From NCBI GenBank assembly GCA_013694945.1, contig JACDBM010000068.1, positions 1 to 5,542 of the forward strand: a stretch of 5,542 nucleotides of DNA, written 5' to 3'. Numbering within the stretch: position 1 is the first letter of the stretch; every line of letters starts with the position of its first letter. The notes under the pieces are model-generated. The model was not told the DNA's origin and ran no database searches. It worked only from the letters and a program-made list of their open reading frames with translations. Shown here piece by piece: positions 1 to 5,542 of this stretch. The stretch comes from Chthoniobacterales bacterium. GTDB taxonomy: Bacteria; Verrucomicrobiota; Verrucomicrobiia; Chthoniobacterales; UBA10450. A program made the position numbers and the translations under genes.

Positions 1-124
1 TAGGGATGGCAAGTAAATGAATCCGCAGTCTTGTCAATAAATTTCCCGACGCGAATCGGCGCTGTGAATGCGCGCGCAACGGTTTACTTCGCGAGGAGTT
101 AGGGTAAGAGAAGACAAGCTGCTC

Positions 125-1753
125 ATGCCGACGACTCCCGTTGATTTGCTCGATCTGAAATTGATGCCCGCGTGGGTCAATGAACCGTCGCGACCGACCG
201 ATTACGGCGATTATCAAGGCGAAGAGGAACGACCGTTCGATCAGCCAGGTCGCGGGCCGCAGCGCGAGCGCGATGCTCGATCCCGCCCGCCGAAACGTCG
301 CGAGCAACGGGATCGTGGAGGGCAACGCGAGCAACGCCGGCCCGAGCGGACGGAACGTTCATCGGAAAATCGACCGCCTCCCGCGCCAGCTCCGTTGCCG
401 ATGGTCGATGTGCGGTTCATTCCGCATCCGGCGGCTTTTGAAAGCGTCATCGCGCAAATCAAATCTGGAACCGTGACGTATTCCGTTTTCGCGCTCGCGC
501 GCATGTTCCTGGATAAGCCGGAGCGATACGATGTGCAGCTAAAGGCGCCTGTGGAATCGCCGCTCTCGCAACTCGGCGACGACGGAGCAGTGGCAGCCGA
601 TCAGCGCATTCTCGAAGGAAGCGCCTTCGCACTCACAAAAGACGATTTCTATACCGCAGCTGTCACACAGTCGGACCCGATCAAAGGCAACTTCAACAAC
701 GTCGCGCGTGACCGCGTCAGCGGAACGTTGTTAGGTCCTACCAATCATCACAGCTACCAGCCACAGCTGCGCGGCCTCTATGAGCAGCGTTACAGTCGGC
801 GGATGAGCTTTGGCGATTATCAACGCCAGATTGAGATCGTGAGTGATCCTGCCGCGGTTGAGGCCTGGAAAGAACAGGCGCGGAGCGTTACGACTTTCAC
901 GACGAAAAAGGTCGAGCCGCCGGTCACATTCACGAGCCTGACGGAGGTGGAGCGCCATTTCCGGCAGACACATTTGCCTGGCTTATTGCGTAGCGCGCAG
1001 GAGCTCACCGTCAGCGGAGTTTTGAGCCGCCATTTGCCGGATCGCGGCTTGGGTCGCGTGATCGAAAATGCCTGGTCCGCGGAGATTCGGTCGCCTTCGA
1101 AGATGATGCAGGAGCTCGCCGGCGGGTTGCGCTCGGCTGGTTTGCACATCTTCCGCCATCGCAAGGGAATGCTCTTCGTGTCGCCGATCCGCATCCGCAG
1201 CTTCAGTCACGAGAGCGCTGTGGTCTCAGCCTCGATCAATTCGATTCTTGCGGCGATCGCGGAGACGCCCGGAATCAACCGAAAGCAACTCGCGGAAAAG
1301 ATGGTCTCAGCACTCCACGACCCCTCGGAATCGGACAAGCTGAAGCTTTCCCTCGCATCAAACCTTCGCTGGCTGATCACAGAAGGCTACCTGCTCGAGT
1401 TCAACGACGGTTCCCTGGACTTGCCGCGCGCCAAGCCCCCGTTGCAGGGAACAGATCAGACCCCAAGAAACGAGACAATCACCAGCGAACCGGCGCCCAC
1501 CGCGACCGCTTGTACCGAACCAGCTGCAGATGCTTCGCTACCTCGCGGGCAAGAATTTCAAGGGCAGCGGGCAACGCCGCTGCTTGGAGAAACGCTAACC
1601 GACGGATTGAGAGTCGATGACGAAGCGGGCGGAATGTCAGTGGACCAGAGGATTGAGTCGGTCGAGCCTGCCGCTCCCGAGGCCCCGCAGAAGTCACCTG
1701 CGACAGACGAAGACATTGCGGCTCCAGCACCAGCCGAGACGCCAAAATCCTAA
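125..1753 (+). CDS. Hypothetical protein with disordered basic N-terminus and possible winged-helix domain
   Basis: I do not recognise a characterised family. From the ATG at 125 the protein has 542 residues. It opens with a short hydrophobic stretch containing LLDLKLMPAWV (about 7-17). A very Arg/Glu/Gln/Pro-rich, surely disordered segment follows (about 20-92). The core (about 93-435) looks folded; it includes LLGPTNHHSYQPQLRGLY near 202-219 and ends in a segment (about 370-435, around GINRKQLAEKM and SNLRWLITEGYLLEF) whose helix-helix-strand pattern suggests a winged helix. The last 105 residues are Ala/Pro/Glu-rich and probably disordered. There is no signal peptide or membrane segment, so it is likely cytoplasmic. 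The basic arm plus possible winged helix would fit nucleic-acid binding, but that is inference. An in-frame ATG at 68 would add 19 residues; I prefer 125 because the conserved-looking motif begins just after it. Neither start has a well-placed Shine-Dalgarno. It converges with rpmB, 26 bp away. Confidence 0.85.
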   Translation: MPTTPVDLLDLKLMPAWVNEPSRPTDYGDYQGEEERPFDQPGRGPQRERDARSRPPKRREQRDRGGQREQRRPERTERSSENRPPPAPAPLPMVDVRFIPHPAAFESVIAQIKSGTVTYSVFALARMFLDKPERYDVQLKAPVESPLSQLGDDGAVAADQRILEGSAFALTKDDFYTAAVTQSDPIKGNFNNVARDRVSGTLLGPTNHHSYQPQLRGLYEQRYSRRMSFGDYQRQIEIVSDPAAVEAWKEQARSVTTFTTKKVEPPVTFTSLTEVERHFRQTHLPGLLRSAQELTVSGVLSRHLPDRGLGRVIENAWSAEIRSPSKMMQELAGGLRSAGLHIFRHRKGMLFVSPIRIRSFSHESAVVSASINSILAAIAETPGINRKQLAEKMVSALHDPSESDKLKLSLASNLRWLITEGYLLEFNDGSLDLPRAKPPLQGTDQTPRNETITSEPAPTATACTEPAADASLPRGQEFQGQRATPLLGETLTDGLRVDDEAGGMSVDQRIESVEPAAPEAPQKSPATDEDIAAPAPAETPKS

Positions 1754-1779
1754 GGGCAGGCGCTCCGCATTTGCCTTTG

Positions 1780-2049
1780 TTAGGCGGCGAGCAAGCCGGC
1801 TTTTTTCAAAGTGGCGAAGGCGCCGTTTTTGTTCAGCGTCTTTAGCGCACGTGCCGTCACTTTGATTCGCATGTATCGTCGCAGCTCAGGTATCCAGACG
1901 CGATGCTCTTGCAGGTTTGGGCTGAAGGTGCGTGGCACATTTTTCGTCACGTGCCGGCCAACGCCACCCTTTTTCTTGGCCATTCCTCGGCGGTGGATAA
2001 TACTCCCGCGCGTAACCTTGGAACCTGTAATGCTGCAAACTTTCGACAT
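1780..2049 (-). CDS. rpmB: 50S ribosomal protein L28
   Basis: L28 is a small basic protein of the large ribosomal subunit. The 89-residue product starts MSKVCSITGSKVTRG, matching the usual M-S-x-V-C-x-x-T-G opening. It contains the family signature around FSPNLQEHRVWIPELRRYMRIKVTARALKTLNKNG (about 42-76, split as FSPNLQEHRVW and RIKVTARALKTLNKNG). Residues about 18-40 hold a basic insert (RRGMAKKKGGVGRHVTKN) absent from the 78-residue E. coli protein but similar, as I recall, to chlamydial L28, which is also 89 residues. Only one Cys (C5) is present and no CxxC pair, so this is a zinc-independent form. rpmG (L33), often next to rpmB in other bacteria, is not adjacent here. The ATG at 2049 has only a weak GGA in front of it. 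The gene stands alone, divergent from the oxidoreductase-like gene and convergent with the upstream hypothetical gene. Confidence 0.97.
   Translation of the reverse strand: MSKVCSITGSKVTRGSIIHRRGMAKKKGGVGRHVTKNVPRTFSPNLQEHRVWIPELRRYMRIKVTARALKTLNKNGAFATLKKAGLLAA
1782..1806 (+). terminator. Possible intrinsic terminator of the upstream hypothetical gene, inside the rpmB 3' end
   Basis: Read on the + strand, bases 1782-1788 can pair with 1795-1801 (AGGCGGC with GCCGGCT, one G-G mismatch) around a six-base loop, followed at once by a run of six T (1801-1806). That is the hairpin plus U-run of an intrinsic terminator, about 30-50 bases past the stop codon at 1751-1753. It lies within the last codons of rpmB on the other strand, which encode KKAGLLAA, so the composition may simply reflect that coding sequence. 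A second imperfect hairpin (1752-1778, with gcg/cgc at its tip) occupies the gap between the two stop codons but lacks a T-run. Confidence 0.35.
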
Positions 2050-2118
2050 AACGAATCCGGAAAAGAGTCGCGCAACGTGCCGTGGCGGCTACGCTCGGTC
2101 AAGCGAATCTTGAACACC

Positions 2119-2147
2119 TTTATATTGCCGCGGTCAAAGCTACTTCA
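2119..2147 (-). promoter_or_regulatory. Candidate rpmB promoter in the divergent rpmB/oxidoreductase spacer
   Basis: The 143-base spacer 2050-2192 contains one AT-rich island around 2116-2128. On the minus strand it reads TATAAA (2124-2119), a good -10 element that would give a leader of roughly 60 bases before the rpmB ATG. The -35 position at 17 bases (2147-2142, TGAAGT) is a poor match, although TTGACC lies closer, at 2137-2132. On the plus strand the same island contains TATATT (2121-2126), which could serve the divergent gene. These are motif matches by eye only. Confidence 0.3.
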
Positions 2148-2192
2148 GCGCGATAACCCGCACCTGGCTGCATGTTTTTAGCGTAAAGGGAG

Positions 2193-3233
2193 ATGCGTCG
2201 CTCGACCAATCACAAACTTCGAATCGGTATCATCGGTGCCGGCGACATCGTCCGAACCCGGCACCTGCCCGGCCTGAAACGATATTCCGACGTTGAGGTG
2301 GTCGCGGTTTCCAACTCCACTTATGAGAGTGCGTTGAAATTTTGCGACGAGTATGTGCCGAATGCAGTTCCGATGCAGAACTGGGCGGACCTTCTGGCGC
2401 TGCCGGATATTGATGCAGTCTGGATCGGCACGCCTCCGTACATGCATTCGGCGGTGACCGTCTCCGCGCTGGAAGCCGGCAAGCACGTGTTCTGTCAGGC
2501 GCGCATGGCGATGGATCTCGCCGAGGCGGAAGAAATGCTCGCCGCTTCCCGACGTTTCCCGGAGCAAGTGACCATGCTTTGCCCGCCGCCATTTGGATTG
2601 CGCGGGGATGCGCTCGTGAAGAAGCTTCTCGCAGAGAATTACCTCGGCCGGCCGCATCACGTCCGCCTGCAAGCTTTCACCGGCGCATATCTCAACCCGG
2701 ATGCGCCGGCACATTGGCGCCAACGGATTGAAATCAGCGGGCTCAACGTGCTCGCGCTTGGCATTTACGTTGAGGTGCTGCAACGCTGGCTCGGTGACAT
2801 CACCGGGGTCTTTGCGCGCGGAAAAATCCTGCATCCCGTCCGGCAGGGATACGAGGTTATCATCCCTGATCTTCTGACGGTTCTTTGCAGCTTCGCGAAC
2901 GGAGCGGAGGGCGTCCTGGAATTCAGCGGCATCAATGCTTTGCCCAACGGCGATCGTCTCGAGATTTATGGTGATTCGGGAACGATGACTTACGACTTCG
3001 GGACGGACCTCATCCAAGCTGGGAAGATCGGCGATCGCGCCCTGCACGACGTGGAATTAACGCCCGCGATCGAAGGTGGCTGGCGCGTTGAAAGTGACTT
3101 CATCGAGGCCGTGAAATCCCGCGGCAAGATTCGTGCAAAGCCCGATTTCGAAGAAGGCGTTCGCTACATGCGCGTGGTGCAAGCTGTCTCTGATTCGCTC
3201 GCGCGCAACGAGTGGGTGCGGATCGCGAGTTAA
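2193..3233 (+). CDS. Gfo/Idh/MocA-family oxidoreductase-like protein with altered active site
   Basis: The 346-residue length is typical of the family, which usually oxidises or reduces sugars and cyclitols with NAD(P). The N-terminal Rossmann fold (about 8-125) begins with RIGIIGAGDIVRTRHLPGL: G15 and G17 of the dinucleotide loop and H24 are present. VWIGTPPYMHSAVTVSALEAGKHVFC (78-101; e.g. IGTPPYMH then ALEAGKHVFC) is typical of the strand and helix leading to the active site. The C-terminal alpha/beta domain (about 130-340) contains GDRLEIYGDSGTM. The usual E-K-P motif is replaced by Q102-A103-R104 (CQARMA), and the usual D-x-G-x-H by A188-L-G-I-Y192, so the common catalytic Lys, Asp and His are all missing. 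Classic dehydrogenase chemistry is therefore doubtful; the substrate is unknown. The start is forced: an in-frame TAA lies at 2184-2186 and the Rossmann strand begins by residue 9. The purine-rich AAAGGGAG sits directly against the ATG, an unusually short spacing. Confidence 0.93.
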   Translation: MRRSTNHKLRIGIIGAGDIVRTRHLPGLKRYSDVEVVAVSNSTYESALKFCDEYVPNAVPMQNWADLLALPDIDAVWIGTPPYMHSAVTVSALEAGKHVFCQARMAMDLAEAEEMLAASRRFPEQVTMLCPPPFGLRGDALVKKLLAENYLGRPHHVRLQAFTGAYLNPDAPAHWRQRIEISGLNVLALGIYVEVLQRWLGDITGVFARGKILHPVRQGYEVIIPDLLTVLCSFANGAEGVLEFSGINALPNGDRLEIYGDSGTMTYDFGTDLIQAGKIGDRALHDVELTPAIEGGWRVESDFIEAVKSRGKIRAKPDFEEGVRYMRVVQAVSDSLARNEWVRIAS

Positions 3234-3293
3234 TTGCGGCACGTTTCTGTCTCCTGGCGACGTCCGGGTTGCCCTTCGTTGAGACGACGCCGT

Positions 3294-4691
3294 CTATAAC
3301 ATCGTTCCGCGCAGAAAAATCAGCGCGAGGGTGAAATAGATTATCACCCCCGTCACATCTACCAGCGTGGCGACGAACGGCGCGGAAGAGGTTGCGGGAT
3401 CCAATCCGAAACGCCGCAGCGCAAACGGGAGCATCGAGCCGGAAAGAGAGCCCCACAGCACTACCCCAATCAACGCCACTCCCACAGTCAGCGCCACGAG
3501 TGCCCAATGAGATCCATAAACATCCTGGTGGAAATATTGCTGGCCGATGATTGCCCACATCGCGACCCGACAAGCCCCGATGCAGCCCAACATCACGCCG
3601 AGCAGCAGTCCCGCCTGGAACTCGCGCCGCATCACCCGCCACCAATCGCGCAAGGTCACTTCGCCGAGCGCCATCGCGCGAATGATGAGAGTGGAAGCTT
3701 GTGACCCGGAGTTGCCGCCGCTCGAAATAATCATGGGCAAGAACACTGTCAGGACCAGCGCCTTCGCGATTTCCGTCTGGTAATACGCCATGGCGGTCGC
3801 GGTTAGCATCTCCCCGAGCAGCAACACGGCCAGCCAGGGGGCCCGTTTCCTGACGACGCCCATGAGCGGCAGCTTCAGGTATGGCTCCTCCAGAGCCTGC
3901 ATGCCGCCAAACTTCTGGATATCTTCCGTCGCTTCTTCTTCCGCGACGTCCAGCATGTCATCGATCGTGACCATCCCGACCAGCACGCCGTTCGAATCCG
4001 TCACCGGCAGCGCAGTGCGATCGTATTTCCGGAAAACGGCGACGGCATCGCGCTCTGGATCGACGACACTCAGGCTCACATAGTTCTCGTCGATCAGATC
4101 GCGGACTTTGGTCTCGAGCGGCTTGAGGAGGAATTCACGAATTCGCAGATCGTCGATCAACTTCCCGCGTTCATCGACAACATAGATTACGTTCAATGTC
4201 TCGGAGTCCTGTCCGTTCTCGCGCACGTAATCGAGGACTTCTTTCACAGTCCAATCCGCATGCACCGCGATGAAATCCGGCGTCATCAGACGGCCGACGC
4301 TCCCTTCGGGATAACCGAGGAGCGCCTGCGCAGTGCGCCGCTCGTCTGGAGTGAGCAGTTGGAGCAGCTGCCGCGCGGCGGCGCTCGGCAGTTCCTCCAG
4401 CAACGCCGTGCGATCGTCCGGCGACATTTCGTTCAGAATTCCGACCACCTGCTCCTGGGCCATGCCGCGCAGGAGCTGCTGCTGCGCGTCGACCTCCAGG
4501 TATTCGAAAACATCCGCCGCCAGATCGTGCGGGAGGACGCGAAAAATGATGACCTGTTCGTGCTCCGGCATGTCGAGAATCACCTCGGCGACATCGGCCG
4601 GCGGCCAATCCGAAAATACCTCTCGCAACGCGCCGAAGTTGCGCGAATCGATCAGGTTCTTGATTTCCGGTTGTAAAATCCTGCCGACCAT
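3294..4691 (-). CDS. mgtE: Magnesium transporter/channel, MgtE family
   Basis: MgtE is an inner-membrane, homodimeric Mg2+ channel gated by its own cytoplasmic Mg2+ sensor. From the ATG at 4691 the protein has 465 residues, close to the roughly 450 of characterised members. In order: helical MgtE N domain (about 13-116), with repeated LxxMxxxxx helices such as ILNEMSPDDRTALLEELP; a CBS pair (about 133-253), including GRLMTPDFIAVHADWTVKEV and GVLVGMVTIDDMLDV; a plug-helix region rich in acidic residues; and five membrane helices (about 284-304, 311-332, 358-379, 395-425, 437-460). The pore motifs are intact: GGNSGSQAST (325-334) in TM2 and PFVATLVDVTG in TM5, with D445 matching the pore Asp of Thermus MgtE. 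The frame stays open to a TTG at 4796 (500 residues), with a GTG at 4739 as another option. The extra 35 residues are Arg-rich and unlike the family, so I chose the ATG, although it has no clear Shine-Dalgarno. Confidence 0.95.
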   Translation of the reverse strand: MVGRILQPEIKNLIDSRNFGALREVFSDWPPADVAEVILDMPEHEQVIIFRVLPHDLAADVFEYLEVDAQQQLLRGMAQEQVVGILNEMSPDDRTALLEELPSAAARQLLQLLTPDERRTAQALLGYPEGSVGRLMTPDFIAVHADWTVKEVLDYVRENGQDSETLNVIYVVDERGKLIDDLRIREFLLKPLETKVRDLIDENYVSLSVVDPERDAVAVFRKYDRTALPVTDSNGVLVGMVTIDDMLDVAEEEATEDIQKFGGMQALEEPYLKLPLMGVVRKRAPWLAVLLLGEMLTATAMAYYQTEIAKALVLTVFLPMIISSGGNSGSQASTLIIRAMALGEVTLRDWWRVMRREFQAGLLLGVMLGCIGACRVAMWAIIGQQYFHQDVYGSHWALVALTVGVALIGVVLWGSLSGSMLPFALRRFGLDPATSSAPFVATLVDVTGVIIYFTLALIFLRGTML

Positions 4692-4884
4692 TTTGGGCGA
4701 GTAGCGTCGCCAGAAGCGACGGCGTCCGTCTTCTATCACCGCGTTGTTTCCGGCGCAATGCGGACTGGTGATGGAGTCCTTTCTGCGCAGCGGCAACCGG
4801 GCGTGTTATCGCGAGGCAATAAAGAACCTGAGGGAGGTATCAGCAGGTAACCCCCTGCGGGATGGCCATCTCCACTTGGAATTC

Positions 4885-4889
4885 AGGAG
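4885..4889 (+). promoter_or_regulatory. Ribosome binding site of the fadJ-like gene
   Basis: AGGAG lies 12 bases before the ATG at 4902. This is slightly far, but it is the clearest Shine-Dalgarno core in front of any gene here, and it supports this start over the in-frame ATGs at 4914 and 4935. Confidence 0.6.
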
Positions 4890-4901
4890 AAAGTCGCCAA
4901 T

Positions 4902-5542
4902 ATGAACGCGGTGATGGCGACTGCGACTGGTTCAATGATCCGGCGAGAGGTGGGCGCGGATGGAATCTGCCTCCTGAGCTTCGATCGACCCGAATCAGGT
5001 GCGAACATCTTTGATGCGGCGACCATGGACAGCCTGCGGGAGCACCTCGAGGCAATCGAGAACGACGACTCAATGAAAGGGCTCATCGTCACGTCCGCGA
5101 AGAAGTCGATCTTCATTGCAGGCGCCGATTTGCAAACGCTCTTGCGGCAGGCGCAGAGCAGGGAGCTGCGCGCGTTTATCGCGGAAGGGCAGCGCGTCTT
5201 CAATCGCCTCGCCGCTCTCAAGATTCCGACGGTGGCCGCGATCCACGGCGCATGCGCTGGCGGCGGTTACGAGATCACGCTCGCCTGTGATTATCGGGTG
5301 GCTTCGGAAGATCCGGCCACGCGCGTTGGCCTTCCGGAAACGACGCTTGGGCTAGTGCCGGCCTGGGGCGGTGCGACGCGCCTGCCACGGCTGGTCGGCG
5401 CTGAGGTGGCGTCCGAAGTGATCCTGAAAGGTAAGCTTTATTCGGCAGACGACGCCTTGCGCTTGGGCCTCGTCGATGAAGTCGTCGCGCGTGAAAAGCT
5501 CCTTGAGGCCGCGCGAAATCAACTCAGGAAGGGCAAGCGAAA
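4902..5542 (+). CDS. fadJ: FadJ-like enoyl-CoA hydratase domain, 3' end cut off by window
   Basis: The first 213 codons are present with no stop before the window edge. They encode a crotonase fold that hydrates trans-2-enoyl-CoA in fatty acid beta-oxidation. The oxyanion-hole segments FIAGADL (71-77) and GACAGGGYE (116-124) are visible. Both catalytic glutamates are kept: E124 in GGGYE and E146 in GLPETTLGL. The two-residue longer spacing between them (22, against 20 in FadB), through DPAT, resembles FadJ and the mitochondrial trifunctional alpha subunit. The opening FDRPESGANIFD is also typical of multifunctional proteins. The basic end, LRKGKR, may start the linker to a 3-hydroxyacyl-CoA dehydrogenase domain lying beyond the window; that part is inference, and a stand-alone hydratase is possible. 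VPAWGGATRLPRL differs slightly from the usual PGxGGTQRLPRL. AGGAG at 4885-4889 is a good Shine-Dalgarno core, 12 bases from the ATG. The gene diverges from mgtE. Confidence 0.9.
   Translation, partial: MNAVMATATGSMIRREVGADGICLLSFDRPESGANIFDAATMDSLREHLEAIENDDSMKGLIVTSAKKSIFIAGADLQTLLRQAQSRELRAFIAEGQRVFNRLAALKIPTVAAIHGACAGGGYEITLACDYRVASEDPATRVGLPETTLGLVPAWGGATRLPRLVGAEVASEVILKGKLYSADDALRLGLVDEVVAREKLLEAARNQLRKGKR

Noticed and set aside
31..58. TTGTCA as a -35 element of a promoter for the first gene
   Set aside because: No acceptable -10 hexamer occurs at 16-18 bases; the bases around 53-59 match TATAAT poorly.
180..476. 98-codon plus-strand frame and minus-strand frames over the Arg-rich part of the first gene
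   Set aside because: They arise from the biased GC-rich codons of the disordered region; no motif or ribosome binding site supports them.
2178..3047. 289-codon open frame on the minus strand
   Set aside because: It lies wholly antisense to the intact oxidoreductase-like gene, and its translation (Arg/His-rich, no recognisable motif) looks like a reverse-frame shadow in GC-rich DNA.
3256..3295. Hairpins in the 60-bp gap between the two convergent stops (3256-3264 with 3283-3291; AGACG/CGTCT at 3282-3295) as a bidirectional terminator
   Set aside because: The position is right, but the stems are short or mismatched, compete with each other, and have no T-run on either side.
4171..4758. 195-codon minus-strand frame and several plus-strand frames over mgtE
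   Set aside because: They overlap the well-supported mgtE frame and translate to low-complexity Arg/Ala/Gly-rich sequence without family signatures.
4692..4796. N-terminal extension of MgtE to the TTG at 4796 or GTG at 4739
   Set aside because: The frame is open, but the added residues are Arg-rich and unlike MgtE N domains, and the ATG at 4691 gives a normal length. It cannot be excluded by sequence alone.

Overview
This window looks like ordinary chromosome from a GC-rich bacterium, most probably of the PVC superphylum and perhaps a soil Verrucomicrobiota. The best lineage clue is ribosomal protein L28. It is 89 residues long and carries a basic Lys/Gly-rich insert near its N-terminus, which I recall from chlamydial L28 and which E. 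coli L28 lacks. The first gene also resembles a hypothetical family I associate, from memory only, with Verrucomicrobia and Planctomycetes. I see no insertion sequence, phage gene, CRISPR array, tRNA or rRNA.

There are five genes, and every neighbouring pair is on opposite strands (+ - + - +), so each is probably its own transcription unit. In order they are: (1) 125-1753 +, a large protein of unknown function with a disordered Arg/Glu/Pro-rich N-terminal part, a conserved-looking core ending in a possible winged helix, and an Ala/Pro-rich acidic tail; (2) 1780-2049 -, rpmB (L28); (3) 2193-3233 +, a Gfo/Idh/MocA-fold protein in which the residues normally used for catalysis are replaced; (4) 3294-4691 -, an MgtE-type magnesium transporter/channel with N, CBS and membrane domains; (5) 4902 to the window end +, the enoyl-CoA hydratase part of a FadJ-like fatty acid beta-oxidation enzyme, cut by the window edge.

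Genes 1/2 and 3/4 converge, with gaps of 26 and 60 bp. Genes 2/3 and 4/5 diverge, across 143 bp and roughly 105-210 bp depending on the mgtE start. The functions (translation, a sugar-oxidoreductase-like protein, magnesium uptake, lipid breakdown) do not form one pathway, and I find no evidence for a multi-gene novel system. The points most worth following up are the degenerate active site of the Gfo/Idh/MocA protein, the uncharacterised gene 1, and possible alternative RNA hairpins and a palindrome upstream of the fadJ-like gene.
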